From Prauserella shujinwangii (GTDB lineage: Bacteria; Actinomycetota; Actinomycetes; Mycobacteriales; Pseudonocardiaceae), in contig NZ_PVNH01000003.1 of the NCBI RefSeq assembly GCF_003001955.1, positions 248,001 to 312,000 of the forward strand: a stretch of 64,000 nt of DNA. The letters run 5' to 3'. The first letter of the stretch is position 1, and each line of letters opens with the position of its first letter. This document shows, piece by piece, positions 16,371 through 25,823 of the stretch. The position numbers were made by a program, and so were the translations under genes. Under the pieces are notes generated by a model. The model had not been told where the DNA came from and made no database searches. It worked only from the letters and a program-made list of their open reading frames with translations.

Positions 16371-18290
16371 GTGAGCAACACCGATCTTTTGAGCGGCGAC
16401 GTGAACACCCAGGCTGAAACGTCGGGTGCCGGGGAGCAGACGCCGCAGTCCAATGGTGCCGTCGCGGCGCCGAAGCGGCGTCCGGGCGGGCTGTCCGGCA
16501 TGGTCATCGCCGACCTGCGGGCACTGGCCGGTGAACTGGGCATCAGCGACACCACGGGTATGCGTAAGGGTGATCTGATCGCCGCGATCAGGGAGCGTCA
16601 GGGCAAGTCGAAGCGGGGCCGCCAGGACGAGGGCGAGGCACTGCCGCTCGAAGGGGTCGAGCAGGCCGGCAAGCAGAAGGCCGCGGAGGCGACGCGGACT
16701 CCGGCCGAGGCACCCGCCGCGAAGCAGGCCACCGAGCAGCCCGAGCGGCCGACGTCCGGCTCGGAGCAGAAGCAGGCGGAGAAGTCGGCAAGGGACTCCG
16801 CCGCTCCCGCCCAGCCGCAGCAGGACGAGGGCCAGCCGGCCGAGGAGGGCGGCCGCAACCGGCGCCGCCGTGGTGGCTCCGGCCGCCAGTCCGGCGGCGG
16901 CTCCGGCTCCGACTCCGGCAACCAGGGCGGCCAGGGCAACCAGCAGGCTCAGCAGGGCGGCCAGCAGCGTGGCGGCGGCGAGGGCAAGCAGGGCAACAAC
17001 CAGCGCGGCCAGCAGGGTCAGCAGGGTCAGCAGGGCGGCGACGAGGACGACGAGCGCGGCGGCAGGCGCGGCAGGCGCTTCCGGGACCGGCGCCGTCGCG
17101 GCGGTCGCGGCGAGGGGTCGGGCGGTCCCGACACCGAGATCCGCGAGGACGACGTGCTGCTGCCCGTCGCGGGCATCCTCGACGTGCTGGACAACTACGC
17201 GTTCGTCCGCACGTCCGGCTACCTGGCCGGGCCGAACGACGTGTACGTCTCGCTGTCGCTCGTGCGCAAGTACGGGCTGCGCCGGGGGGACGCCATCACC
17301 GGCGTCGTCCGCCAGCCGAGGGAGGGCGAGCAGCAGCGGCAGAAGTTCAACCCGCTGGTGCGCGTCGACTCGATCAACGGCCTGGACTCCGAGGTGGCCA
17401 AGAAGCGGCCCGAGTTCCACAAGCTGACGCCGCTGTACCCCAACGAGCGGCTGCGGCTGGAGACCTCGCCGAACAAGCTGACGACCCGGGTCATCGACCT
17501 GGTGATGCCGGTCGGCAAGGGGCAGCGTGCGCTGATCGTCTCGCCGCCGAAGGCGGGCAAGACGACGATCCTGCAGGACATCGCCAACGCGATCAGCACG
17601 AACAACCCCGAGTGCCACCTGATGGTCGTGCTCGTGGACGAGCGGCCGGAAGAGGTCACCGACATGCAGCGGTCGGTGAACGGCGAGGTCATCGCCTCGA
17701 CGTTCGACCGCCCGCCGTCGGACCACACCTCGGTCGCCGAGCTGTCCATCGAGCGGGCGAAGCGCCTCGTGGAGATGGGGCACGACGTGGTCGTGCTGCT
17801 CGACTCGATCACCCGCCTCGGCCGTGCCTACAACCTGGCGGCGCCTGCCTCGGGCCGGATCCTGTCGGGTGGTGTCGACTCGACGGCGCTGTTCCCGCCC
17901 AAGCGGTTCCTCGGCGCGGCCCGCAACATCGAGGACGGCGGCTCGCTGACGATCTTCGCCACGGCGATGGTCGAGACCGGCTCGACCGGTGACACGGTGA
18001 TCTTCGAGGAGTTCAAGGGCACCGGCAACGCCGAGCTCAAGCTCGACCGCAAGATCGCCGAGCGGCGCGTGTTCCCCGCGGTGGACGTCAACCCGTCCGG
18101 CACCCGCAAGGAGGAGCTGCTGCTCTCGCCCGACGAGCTGGCGGTCACGCACAAGCTGCACCGGGTGCTGCACGCGCTCGACTCGCAGCAGGCGATCGAC
18201 CTCCTGCTCGACCGGCTGCGCAAGACGAAGACCAACATCGAGTTCCTGATGCAGGTCTCCAAGACCGCGCCCGGTACCGACGACGACTGA
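16371..18290 (+). CDS. rho: Transcription termination factor Rho
   Basis: 639 residues, GTG start 6 bases after AGGAAGGA. The hexameric RNA helicase ends transcription. After a Rho-N domain (MVIADLRALAGELGISDTTG) comes a disordered insert of about 200 residues, first Glu/Lys/Ala-rich then Gln/Gly/Arg-rich (repeats such as GGQGNQQAQQGGQQ), the extra RNA-binding region of actinobacterial Rho. The cold-shock RNA-binding domain then starts near EDDVLLPVAGILDVLDNYAF. Walker A is SPPKAGKTTIL, Walker B VVVLLDSITRLGRAYN. A palindrome (18308-18360) follows the gene. Confidence 0.98.
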   Translation: MSNTDLLSGDVNTQAETSGAGEQTPQSNGAVAAPKRRPGGLSGMVIADLRALAGELGISDTTGMRKGDLIAAIRERQGKSKRGRQDEGEALPLEGVEQAGKQKAAEATRTPAEAPAAKQATEQPERPTSGSEQKQAEKSARDSAAPAQPQQDEGQPAEEGGRNRRRRGGSGRQSGGGSGSDSGNQGGQGNQQAQQGGQQRGGGEGKQGNNQRGQQGQQGQQGGDEDDERGGRRGRRFRDRRRRGGRGEGSGGPDTEIREDDVLLPVAGILDVLDNYAFVRTSGYLAGPNDVYVSLSLVRKYGLRRGDAITGVVRQPREGEQQRQKFNPLVRVDSINGLDSEVAKKRPEFHKLTPLYPNERLRLETSPNKLTTRVIDLVMPVGKGQRALIVSPPKAGKTTILQDIANAISTNNPECHLMVVLVDERPEEVTDMQRSVNGEVIASTFDRPPSDHTSVAELSIERAKRLVEMGHDVVVLLDSITRLGRAYNLAAPASGRILSGGVDSTALFPPKRFLGAARNIEDGGSLTIFATAMVETGSTGDTVIFEEFKGTGNAELKLDRKIAERRVFPAVDVNPSGTRKEELLLSPDELAVTHKLHRVLHALDSQQAIDLLLDRLRKTKTNIEFLMQVSKTAPGTDDD

Positions 18291-18307
18291 CCCCTTCACC
18301 GCGCAGT

Positions 18308-18360
18308 GGGGTCGTGAGTGGGAAACGTTGTTCTAACCACTCGGAACACTCACGACCCCC
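18308..18360. terminator. Family A palindrome, rho/rpmE junction
   Basis: GGGGTCGTGAGTG (18308-18320) pairs with CACTCACGACCCC (18348-18360): a 13-bp perfect stem with a 27-base loop containing AAACGTTGTTCTAACCAC. The same core occurs at 32249 and 34323. It lacks a U-tract, as many actinobacterial terminators do. Confidence 0.6.
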
Positions 18361-18467
18361 GGCGCGTTGAAACCCAGGTCAGCGCGTCTGGCAGAATTCA
18401 TCCGCTGAAGTCCGGCACCGGTTCACCCCGCGGGACGGGGACCCGGCGGCCATCGAGAGAGGACCCC

Positions 18468-18695
18468 ATGAAGAGCGGTATCCACCCCGAGTACGTGACC
18501 ACCACGGTGACCTGCGGCTGCGGCAACACGTTCACCACCCGCAGCACCAAGGAGACGGGCTCGATCCACGTCGAGATCTGCTCCAACTGCCACCCGTTCT
18601 ACACGGGCAAGCAGAAGATCATGGACACCGGTGGCCGGGTCGCCCGCTTCGAGGCCCGCTACGGCAAGCGCGCCAAGAAGTCCGGCTCCCAGTAG
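18468..18695 (+). CDS. rpmE: 50S ribosomal protein L31 (zinc-binding form)
   Basis: 75 residues from the ATG at 18468 ([14 protein letters not shown]). The zinc-ribbon cysteines are present (TCGCGNTF and [14 protein letters not shown]), making this the C+ form that stores zinc and is replaced by a C- paralogue under zinc starvation. It sits between rho and prfA, the conserved actinobacterial order. GAGAGGA precedes the start. Confidence 0.97.
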   Translation: MKSGIHPEYVTTTVTCGCGNTFTTRSTKETGSIHVEICSNCHPFYTGKQKIMDTGGRVARFEARYGKRAKKSGSQ

Positions 18696-18800
18696 CTTCG
18701 CCGACGGCGCCCGCACCTGCCCCCGCGGCAGGGCGGGCGCCGTTTGTCTGTGCAGAGAGACCGCCCGGCCGAGGCCAGGCCTGAAAGCGAAGGACCATCC

Positions 18801-19874
18801 GTGGACTCGAGTTCGCTGCGAGGGCTGCTCGACGAGTACGCCGAGCTGGAGGAACAGCTCGGCGACCCGTCCGTGCACGCCGACCAGGCGCGCGCCCGCA
18901 CGCTGGGCCGCCGCTATGCCGAACTCGCGCCCGTCGTCAAGACGCTCGGCGAACTGGACGCCGCACGGTCGGACCTGGCCGCGGCCCGCGAGCTGGCCGC
19001 GGAGGACCCGGCGTTCGCTGCCGAGGCCGAGGAGCTCGCCGCGCGTATCCCGGCGCTGGAGACGAAGCTGACCGAGCTGCTCCTGCCCCGCGACCCGTAC
19101 GACACCTCCGACGTGGTCATGGAGATCAAGTCGGGGGAGGGCGGCGAGGAGTCCGCGCTGTTCGCGGGCGACCTGCTGCGCATGTACCTGCGCTTCGCCG
19201 AGCGGCAGGGCTGGAAGGCCGAGGTGCTCGACGCCACCGAGTCCGACCTCGGCGGGTACAAGGACGTGACGCTGTCGGTCAAGGGCAGGAGCGCCGAAGC
19301 CGACGGCGTGTGGTCCCGGCTGAAGTTCGAGGGCGGCGTGCACCGGGTGCAGCGCGTGCCCGCCACCGAGTCACAGGGCCGCATCCACACCTCCGCCGCC
19401 GGCGTACTCGTGTACCCGGAGCCGGAGGAGGTCGAGGTCGAGCTCGACCCGAACGACCTGCGCATCGACGTGTTCCGGTCCTCGGGGCCCGGTGGCCAGA
19501 GCGTGAACACCACCGACTCCGCCGTGCGGGTCACGCACCTGCCCACCGGCATCGTGGTGTCCTGCCAGAACGAGAAGTCGCAGATCCAGAACCGCGCCAG
19601 GGCGATCCAGGTGCTGCAGGCGCGCCTGCAGGCGATCGCCGAGGAGGAGGCCGCGGCCAAGCAGGCCGACGCGCGCCGCTCCCAGGTGCGCACCGTGGAC
19701 CGCTCCGAGCGCGTCCGCACCTACAACTTCCCGGAGAACCGCATCTCCGACCACCGGGTCAACTACAAGGCGTACAACCTGGACCAGGTCCTCGACGGCG
19801 ACCTGTCCGGCGTCCTCGACGCGCTGCTCGCCGCCGACCGGGAGGAACGCCTCTCCGCGGCCCAGGCGGTCTGA
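18801..19874 (+). CDS. prfA: Peptide chain release factor 1
   Basis: 357 residues from the GTG at 18801 ([20 protein letters not shown]), preceded by GAAGGA. It recognises UAA/UAG through the [10 protein letters not shown] (PAT) region and releases the peptide through the universal GGQ in [17 protein letters not shown], which PrmC methylates. prmC lies 1.2 kb downstream, separated by a hydrolase and a MerR gene inserted into the otherwise conserved prfA-prmC order. Confidence 0.97.
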   Translation: MDSSSLRGLLDEYAELEEQLGDPSVHADQARARTLGRRYAELAPVVKTLGELDAARSDLAAARELAAEDPAFAAEAEELAARIPALETKLTELLLPRDPYDTSDVVMEIKSGEGGEESALFAGDLLRMYLRFAERQGWKAEVLDATESDLGGYKDVTLSVKGRSAEADGVWSRLKFEGGVHRVQRVPATESQGRIHTSAAGVLVYPEPEEVEVELDPNDLRIDVFRSSGPGGQSVNTTDSAVRVTHLPTGIVVSCQNEKSQIQNRARAIQVLQARLQAIAEEEAAAKQADARRSQVRTVDRSERVRTYNFPENRISDHRVNYKAYNLDQVLDGDLSGVLDALLAADREERLSAAQAV

Positions 19875-19902
19875 ACGGGCGGCCTCGTCCGCGTCGCGGT
19901 GC

Positions 19903-20676
19903 TCACGCGTGCCGCCCGAGGAACCCGGTGATCGCCGCGAGCCAGGCCTCCGGCGCCTCCGCGCCGATCGCGTGCCCGGCCTCGATCTCGGCCAGCTCGG
20001 CGCCGGGGATGCCGGCGGCCAGCTCGCGGGAGAGTCCTGGCCCGACGAGCGTGTCGAGCGTGGTCGCGACCACCAGCGTCGGCACCGAGATCGCGGCGAG
20101 CTCCGCTCGCGTGTCGACGGTGCCGACGAGCGCGACCTGTTCCGGGCTGCCCTCGGGGATCGACCCGGCGAGCTCCGCCACCGCCTGTTCCAGCCGCTCC
20201 GGGGACAGGGCGGCGAGCGCGCGTTCCCCGCTCGCGACGAGCGTGAGGAAGCGGGCCAGCGGCGCGCGGTCCTCGTGCCCGAGCAACTCCGACCACACCC
20301 TGGTGGCCAGCCGCAGCCGGTTGTCCGGGCGGGCCAGCCCCGACGTCAGCACCAGGCCGGTCACCCGCCCGGGATGGCGCGTGGCGGCCCGGACCGCGAC
20401 CGCCGTGCCCAGTGAGTAGCCGAGGATCGCGAACCGCTCGACGCCGCTGTCCACGGCCGCGTGCACCAGCTGGTCGGCGAGACCGTCGAGGGTGAGGCCG
20501 CCGGCGGCGCGCGGGGTCGCTCCGCTGCCGGGATAGTCGGCGCCGACCACCGTGTGGTGGCGCGCCAGCTCGTCGATGATCGGTCCGAAGTTCGCCTCGA
20601 CACCGCCGCCCGCGCCGTGCGCGAGCAGCAGCCCGGGACCCGAGCCGCGGACCGTGCGGGAGAAATGTTCGGTCAT
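19903..20676 (-). CDS. Alpha/beta-hydrolase
   Basis: 257 residues starting MTEHFSRTVRGSGPGLLLAH. The HGAGGG oxyanion-hole motif, nucleophile elbow GYSLGTA (Ser in G-x-S-x-G), an Asp in the late strand (ATTLDTLVGP) and the catalytic His in IEAGHAIGAEAPE complete the triad. The substrate is unknown. It is divergent from a MerR regulator at 20735 with a 58-base shared promoter region containing a dyad, so it is probably that regulator's target. The pair is inserted between prfA and prmC. Confidence 0.88.
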   Translation of the reverse strand: MTEHFSRTVRGSGPGLLLAHGAGGGVEANFGPIIDELARHHTVVGADYPGSGATPRAAGGLTLDGLADQLVHAAVDSGVERFAILGYSLGTAVAVRAATRHPGRVTGLVLTSGLARPDNRLRLATRVWSELLGHEDRAPLARFLTLVASGERALAALSPERLEQAVAELAGSIPEGSPEQVALVGTVDTRAELAAISVPTLVVATTLDTLVGPGLSRELAAGIPGAELAEIEAGHAIGAEAPEAWLAAITGFLGRHA

Positions 20677-20693
20677 GCCGCGACGTTAGGAGC

Positions 20694-20707
20694 TGACATC
20701 GGTGTCA
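20694..20707. promoter_or_regulatory. Dyad in the hydrolase/MerR divergent promoter
   Basis: TGACATCGGTGTCA is a 5-bp inverted repeat (TGACA/TGTCA) about a 4-base centre, within the 58 bases between the two divergent starts. MerR-family regulators bind such dyads between or over promoter elements. Probable operator for autoregulation and for control of the hydrolase. Confidence 0.5.
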
Positions 20708-20734
20708 ACGTCAACTCGCGAGGTGAGGCGGACC

Positions 20735-21082
20735 ATGCTGATCGGGGAACTGGCCAGGCGAACCGGGGTGAGCCCCCGGCTGTTGCGGTACTACGAGCAG
20801 CAGGGCCTGCTCGACAGCGCACGCGGGCCGAACGGTTACCGGCACTTCGGCGACGACGCGGTGACGACGGTGCGGCAGATCAGGGCGCTGCTGGCGGCGG
20901 GGCTGTCCACCGACGTGATCCGCACGGTGCTGCCGTGCGCGCGGGGCACGGCCCCCGAGCTGGAGTACTGCCCGGAGCTGGTCCGCACCCTCAGCGACGA
21001 GCTGGCTGACCTCGACTCCCGCATCGACACGCTGCGCCGGTCGCGGGAGTCGCTCGCGGCGTTCCTCCCCGTTCCCGGATGA
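20735..21082 (+). CDS. MerR-family transcriptional regulator
   Basis: 115 residues from the ATG at 20735 (MLIGELARRTGVSPRLLRYY). An upstream start would add eleven unrelated residues and run into the dyad. The winged helix-turn-helix of MerR is complete (LLRYYEQQGLLDSAR...GYRHF), followed by the long dimerisation helix DELADLDSRIDTLRRSRESL. The effector is unknown; two cysteines (VLPCARG, LEYCPEL) lie in the middle, not in a canonical metal-binding loop. It likely controls the divergent hydrolase. Confidence 0.9.
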   Translation: MLIGELARRTGVSPRLLRYYEQQGLLDSARGPNGYRHFGDDAVTTVRQIRALLAAGLSTDVIRTVLPCARGTAPELEYCPELVRTLSDELADLDSRIDTLRRSRESLAAFLPVPG

Positions 21083-21104
21083 CGGATATGCCAGGGTGGG
21101 GTGC

Positions 21105-21983
21105 GTGAAGAGACAGCCACTGCGTCTGGCGATCCTGGAGGCGACGCGGATCCTCGAGGACGCGGGAGTGGCGTCCCCCAGAGCCGACGCCGAGCTGATC
21201 GCCGCTCACGTGCTCGGCGTCGAGCGCGGGCGCCTGCCGCTCGTGCCGCTGGTGGACCCGCCGGTGGTGGAGGCGATCCGGCAGCTCGTCGTGCAGCGCG
21301 CCAAGCGCGTGCCGCTGCAGCACCTCACCGGCTGGGCGGCCATCGGGGACATCGCCGTCGACGTCGGTCCCGGCGTCTTCGTTCCCCGCCCGGAGACCGA
21401 GCTGCTCGTCGAGTGGGGGCTCAAGCTGCTCAAGGGCCGGGAGTACCCCGTGGTGGTGGACCTGTGCACCGGCTCGGGGGCGCTGGCGCTCGCCGTCGCG
21501 CACGCGCGGCCGGACGCCGTCGTCTACGCGGTGGACGTGGACACCAACGCGCTCGCGTGGGCGCGGCACAACGCCGACGCCCGCGCCGAGGAAGGGGACA
21601 CGCCGATCCGGCTCTACTCCGGTGACGTCACCGACCCGACCGTGTTCGCGGAGCTGGACGGGCTCGTCGACCTGGTGCTGTGCAACCCGCCGTACGTGCC
21701 GCAGGGCACCTCCGTGCCGCCCGAGGTGGCCGACCACGACCCGCCGCAGGCCGTGTTCGCCTCCGGGGGCGGGCTGGACATCATCCGGCACGTGGTCTCG
21801 GCCGCCGCCCGCCTGCTGCGGCCGGGCGGGGGCGTGGCCATCGAGCACGACGACTCGCACGGCAGGGCGGTGCCCGCGCTGCTGTCCGCCCGCCGGGTGC
21901 TGACCGACGTCGAGAGCCACACCGACCTCGCCGGTCGCCCCCGGTTCGCCACCGCGCTGCGGGCGATAAGCTCCAGCGCATGA
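21105..21983 (+). CDS. prmC: Release factor glutamine methyltransferase
   Basis: 292 residues from a GTG at 21105. It methylates the glutamine of the GGQ motif in RF1/RF2 using S-adenosylmethionine. The N-terminal helical domain has APRADAELIAAHVL-like sequence, then the SAM motif VVDLCTGSGALALAVAHARP and the glutamine-binding NPPY in LVLCNPPYVPQGT. Stop overlaps the start of the Sua5 gene. A prmC-sua5 order is conserved in actinobacteria. Confidence 0.95.
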   Translation: MKRQPLRLAILEATRILEDAGVASPRADAELIAAHVLGVERGRLPLVPLVDPPVVEAIRQLVVQRAKRVPLQHLTGWAAIGDIAVDVGPGVFVPRPETELLVEWGLKLLKGREYPVVVDLCTGSGALALAVAHARPDAVVYAVDVDTNALAWARHNADARAEEGDTPIRLYSGDVTDPTVFAELDGLVDLVLCNPPYVPQGTSVPPEVADHDPPQAVFASGGGLDIIRHVVSAAARLLRPGGGVAIEHDDSHGRAVPALLSARRVLTDVESHTDLAGRPRFATALRAISSSA

Positions 21984-22630
21984 GCACGGTTTACGACTGC
22001 GGCCAGCCGGAGACCAGGGCGGACGGGCTGCGCGCTGCCGCGTCGGCGGTGCGTTCGGGAAGGCTCGTCGTGCTGCCGACCGACACGGTGTACGGCATCG
22101 GCTGCGACGCGTTCGACGGCGGCGCGGTCCGGTCGCTGTTGCAGGCCAAGCACCGCGGCCCGGACATGCCCGTCGGCGTGCTCGTCGGTTCGTGGTCCAC
22201 AGTGGACGGGCTGGTGCTCGGCGTGACTCCGGAGGCGCGCGCGCTCATCGAGGCCTTCTGGCCGGGCGACCTGTCGATCGTGCTGCCGCACGCGCCGAGC
22301 CTCAACTGGGATCTCGGTACGACGCGGGGCACCGTGATGCTCCGGATGCCGCTGCACCCGGTGGCGCTGGAACTGCTCCGCGACGTCGGCCCGATGGCCG
22401 TGTCGAGCGCCAACGTGTCCGGCAGGCCACCCGCCTCGACCGCGCAGGAGGCGCAGGACCAGCTCGGTGAGTCCGTCGCCGTGTACCTCGACGGCGGCCC
22501 GAGCGGCGACCCCGTGCCATCGACCATCGTGGACCTCACCGGCACCGAACCCGTGCTGCTGCGCGAGGGTTCCGTGTCGGCGCAGGCCGTCTCCGAGGTG
22601 CTGGGCGTCGAGATCGGCCCGCGGTCGTGA
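21980..22630 (+). CDS. L-threonylcarbamoyladenylate synthase (Sua5/YciO/YrdC family)
   Basis: 216 residues from an ATG overlapping the prmC stop by four bases. It forms threonylcarbamoyl-AMP from threonine, bicarbonate and ATP for t6A modification of tRNAs reading ANN codons. Family blocks are RLVVLPTDTVYGIGCDAFD, KHRGPDMPVGVLV, FWPGDLSIVL and MAVSSANVSGRPPA. It has the short YrdC form without the C-terminal Sua5 domain. Confidence 0.93.
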   Translation: MSTVYDCGQPETRADGLRAAASAVRSGRLVVLPTDTVYGIGCDAFDGGAVRSLLQAKHRGPDMPVGVLVGSWSTVDGLVLGVTPEARALIEAFWPGDLSIVLPHAPSLNWDLGTTRGTVMLRMPLHPVALELLRDVGPMAVSSANVSGRPPASTAQEAQDQLGESVAVYLDGGPSGDPVPSTIVDLTGTEPVLLREGSVSAQAVSEVLGVEIGPRS

Positions 22631-22700
22631 GGTTCCGGCGCGGCGGTAGCGTTGCGCCCCGTGATCGAGCGGTACCTGACGTGCGGAGCGTGACCCCTCC

Positions 22701-23864
22701 GTGAACCCGACCCTCAGCGCCGGCCTGCCCATCCGCGAGTACGTCCTCGTCGGCCTGGTCAGCGCGGCCCTGACCTTCCTGCTCACGGCCGCGGTGCGGC
22801 GGTTCGCCATCAGGGCGGGAGCGGTGGCGGTGCCGCGCCAGCGCGACGTGCACGTCATCCCGATCCCCAGGATGGGCGGGCTGGCGATGTACCTGGGCGT
22901 GGTCGGCGGGATGGCGATGGCGCACCAGCTGCCGGTGCTGCGCAGGGCGTTCGAGTACTCGTTCGACCCCGTCGCCGTGCTCGTCGGCGGCGGGGTCATC
23001 GTGCTCATCGGCGCGCTCGACGACCGGTTCGAGCTCGACGCCTGGACCAAGCTCGCGGGGCAGGTGATGTGCGCGGGCATCCTGGTCCTCTTCGGACTGC
23101 AGTGGGTGTCGTTCTGGGTGCCCTGGGGCGGCGACGGCACCGCGCTGGGGCAGGTGCTCATCCTCGACCGCAACCAGGGCGGCCTGCTCGCCGTGCTGCT
23201 CGTGGTGGTGATGGTCAACGCGATGAACTTCGTCGACGGGCTGGACGGCCTCGCCGGCGGGCTTGGCTTCATCGCGGCGGCCGCGACCTGCACCTTCTCC
23301 CTCGGCCTGCTGGCCTCGTCCGGGGGCGACGTCGGCACCTATCCGCCCGCCCTGATCGCGGCCACGCTCGCCGGCGCCTGCCTCGGCTTCCTGCCGCACA
23401 ACTTCCAGCCCGCGAAGATCTTCATGGGCGACTCGGGCTCGATGATGATCGGCCTGATGCTGGCCGCGGCGAGCACCTCCGCCTCCGGCAAGATCAACTA
23501 CACGTCGTTCGACGCGACCGACGTCGTCGCGCTGCTCTCGCCGCTGTTCGTGGTGGCCGCCGTGCTGTTCCTGCCGCTGCTGGACCTGGTGATGGCCGTG
23601 GTGCGGCGGACCCGGCGGGGGGAGAGCCCGTTCGCGGCGGACAAGATGCACCTGCACCACCGGCTGCTGGAGATCGGGCACTCGCAGCGGCGGGCGGTGC
23701 TGCTGATCTACCTGTGGGCCGGGATCCTCGCGTTCGGCGCCGTCGCCGTGACCCTGTTCGACACGGCCGCGGTCTTCTGGATCATGTGCGTCGGGCTGCT
23801 GGTCGCGGCCCTCATCTCGGTCATCCCTAGACTGAGGTCGAGAAACCAGCAGGGAGCTTCATGA
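22701..23864 (+). CDS. WecA/TagO-like undecaprenyl-phosphate glycosyl-1-phosphate transferase
   Basis: 387 residues, GTG start, about ten membrane helices. It transfers a sugar-1-phosphate, probably GlcNAc-1-P, from the UDP-sugar to the lipid carrier on the inner face of the membrane, starting cell-wall linker (arabinogalactan-type) synthesis. Conserved loops: IGALDDRFELDAWTKL (DD motif), VNAMNFVDGLDGLAGGLGF, IFMGDSGSMMIGL and a His-rich DKMHLHHRLLEIGHSQ. It corresponds in position to mycobacterial rfe/wecA (Rv1302). It overlaps the next gene by four bases. Confidence 0.93.
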   Translation: MNPTLSAGLPIREYVLVGLVSAALTFLLTAAVRRFAIRAGAVAVPRQRDVHVIPIPRMGGLAMYLGVVGGMAMAHQLPVLRRAFEYSFDPVAVLVGGGVIVLIGALDDRFELDAWTKLAGQVMCAGILVLFGLQWVSFWVPWGGDGTALGQVLILDRNQGGLLAVLLVVVMVNAMNFVDGLDGLAGGLGFIAAAATCTFSLGLLASSGGDVGTYPPALIAATLAGACLGFLPHNFQPAKIFMGDSGSMMIGLMLAAASTSASGKINYTSFDATDVVALLSPLFVVAAVLFLPLLDLVMAVVRRTRRGESPFAADKMHLHHRLLEIGHSQRRAVLLIYLWAGILAFGAVAVTLFDTAAVFWIMCVGLLVAALISVIPRLRSRNQQGAS

Positions 23865-24352
23865 CCGACCGCACGGGGACCGCCCCGAATCCGCACGCCG
23901 CGCAGGTGCTGAAGCTGGCCGACGCCATGCTGCGCGGAGCTCTGTGGCCCGGCCTCGGCACCGTCGTGATCGGCGCCGTCGTCGCCACCGTCTGGGTCGG
24001 GGTGCCCGGCCTCCTGGGGGCGCTCGTCGGCGGTGCCGTCGCGTTCGCGTCGTCGCTGGCTTCGCTGTGGATGATGCGCAGGACCTCGGGCATGGACCCG
24101 ATGGCGCTGCTGGCGGTGGCCCTCGGCGGCTACATCGTCAAGTTCCTGGTGTTACTCGGTGTGATGATGCTGCTCGGCGGTGTCGAGGCGCTGCACCCGT
24201 TCGCGCTGGCGCTGACCATGCTGGCGGTGATCCTCGTCTGGGCCACCGCCGAGGCCATCGCGTTCAAGCGCACCAAGATCCCGACGATCATCCCGGACAG
24301 CAGCGGACAGGCCACGGCGCCGGTGGACAACAGTCCCGCCGAAGGTCGCTGA
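23861..24352 (+). CDS. AtpI-like membrane protein preceding the ATP synthase operon
   Basis: 163 residues starting MTDRTGTAPNPHAAQVLKLA, with four predicted membrane helices (GTVVIGAVVATVWVGVPGLL, ALVGGAVAFASSLASLWMM, LLAVALGGYIVKFLVLLGVM and one more). It occupies the position of Rv1303 and of AtpI, a small protein thought to help c-ring assembly or magnesium supply. The ATG overlaps the stop of the WecA-like gene. The assignment rests on position and topology. Confidence 0.75.
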   Translation: MTDRTGTAPNPHAAQVLKLADAMLRGALWPGLGTVVIGAVVATVWVGVPGLLGALVGGAVAFASSLASLWMMRRTSGMDPMALLAVALGGYIVKFLVLLGVMMLLGGVEALHPFALALTMLAVILVWATAEAIAFKRTKIPTIIPDSSGQATAPVDNSPAEGR

Positions 24353-24686
24353 TCCGTGCAGGTCAGCTGCCTTGCCCGGAAATGGCCACCCGTGGCCTCC
24401 CCGGTAAAGGAGTACGGCCGTACGGCGTCACCCGGGCGGCTGGTATCGTCCGCGCCATGGAGGCGGCCGCGGCCGGCTCCCGGGTAGCGCCTACCCTTCC
24501 GCAGCGTGGCGACCAGCCGGAACGCCACGCACCGCGGGGTGCTCCCGGTGAGGTCGGCTGTGTTCTCTCCTACACCTGGTAGGTATCCGCTTCCAGGTAC
24601 TCGATCACGGTCGGGTACGTTAAGTCCAGATCGTACGATTCCCCCGGCGGAGTGAACGCCGGCCGGGAGAACCGGAAGGAGCCCAG
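24353..24686 (+). other. Intergenic region with the expected ATP synthase promoter
   Basis: 334 bases without a convincing gene. The atp operon promoter must lie here; a possible -10 TACGAT is seen near 24633, but no confident -35. A ribosome-binding site GGAAGGAG lies 6-13 bases before the TTG start of atpB. Confidence 0.4.
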
Positions 24687-25475
24687 TTGGGCGCGCTGGT
24701 ACTCACAGCAGCCGAAGGTGGCGAGTTCGCTCCCCCCGGCGTCGGAGACTTCTTTCTGCCGCCGATCTTCCTCGGCGTCACCAAGCCGATGGTGCTCGTG
24801 GTGTTCTCGGTGATCATCATCGCGGCGTTCTTCCTGATCACCTCGCGGAACCTGAAGATCGTGCCGAGCAAGATGCAGTTCGCGGCCGAATCGGTCTACG
24901 ACTTCGGGCGCAACAACATCGCCAGGGACCAGATCGGGTCCCAGGATTTCCGGCCCTTCGTGCCGATGATCCTGGCGCTGTTCACGTTCATCCTGGTGAA
25001 CAACATCTTCGGGATCATCCCGTTCTTCCAGTTCCCGACGATGTCGCACATCGGCTTCCCGCTGGCGCTGTCGGTGCTGGTCGTCTACCCGGTCTACCAC
25101 TACGTCGGCATCCGCAGGCACGGCCTCGGCGGCTACCTCAGGAACCAGCTCTTCCCCTCGGGCGTGCCGAAGCCCATCTACCTGCTGCTGACGCCGATCG
25201 AGTTCTTCCAGAAGTTCTTCTTCAACCCGATCACGCTGGCGATCCGAGTCTTCGCCGCCATGTTCGCGGGCCATCTGATCCTGCTGGTCTTCACCATCGG
25301 TGGTGAGTACCTGCTGCTGGAGGCGGGCGGCGCGCTGAAGGCCCTGTCGGCGGTCTCGTTCGCGTTCGCGATCCTGCTGACCTTCGTCGAGGCGCTGATC
25401 CAGGTGATCCAGGCCTACGTCTTCGCGGTGCTCTCCGCCGGCTACATCGGCATGGCACTCGCGTCGGACCACTGA
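24687..25475 (+). CDS. atpB: ATP synthase Fo subunit a
   Basis: 262 residues from a TTG ([20 protein letters not shown]), with GGAAGGAG upstream. A membrane protein forming the proton half-channels against the c-ring. Conserved helix with the essential Arg is [20 protein letters not shown], followed by [20 protein letters not shown] and [18 protein letters not shown]. First gene of atpBEFHAGDC. Confidence 0.96.
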   Translation: MGALVLTAAEGGEFAPPGVGDFFLPPIFLGVTKPMVLVVFSVIIIAAFFLITSRNLKIVPSKMQFAAESVYDFGRNNIARDQIGSQDFRPFVPMILALFTFILVNNIFGIIPFFQFPTMSHIGFPLALSVLVVYPVYHYVGIRRHGLGGYLRNQLFPSGVPKPIYLLLTPIEFFQKFFFNPITLAIRVFAAMFAGHLILLVFTIGGEYLLLEAGGALKALSAVSFAFAILLTFVEALIQVIQAYVFAVLSAGYIGMALASDH

Positions 25476-25536
25476 GGGACAACCCGCAAGCCCCCGATCC
25501 GCGTACCAGCGGACCGAGTTGAAAGGGAAAACGCAA

Positions 25537-25794
25537 GTGAGCAACATCGTTCTCGCGCAGGCCGCGGAGGCCGCCACCAACATCAACCCGGGTCTCGCCA
25601 TGATCGGCTACGGTCTCGGCGCCATCGGTCCCGGTATCGGTGTGGGCATCATCTGGGCCGCGGTCATCAACGGCACGGCGCGCCAGCCGGAGGCTCAGGG
25701 CAAGCTCATGGGTATCGCCTGGACCACCTTCGTGCTGACCGAGGTGCTCGCCCTGATCGGCCTGGTCCTCTTCTTCATCGCCTACGCCGCCTGA
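25537..25794 (+). CDS. atpE: ATP synthase Fo subunit c
   Basis: 85 residues, GTG start at 25537. A two-helix hairpin of the proton-driven rotor ring: helix 1 with the glycine repeat [16 protein letters not shown], polar loop [10 protein letters not shown], and the proton-carrying Glu69 in [18 protein letters not shown]. Diarylquinoline drugs bind at this glutamate in mycobacteria. Confidence 0.97.
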   Translation: MSNIVLAQAAEAATNINPGLAMIGYGLGAIGPGIGVGIIWAAVINGTARQPEAQGKLMGIAWTTFVLTEVLALIGLVLFFIAYAA

Positions 25795-25823
25795 GCCGGC
25801 CGACGGCAACTAGGGAGACATCC

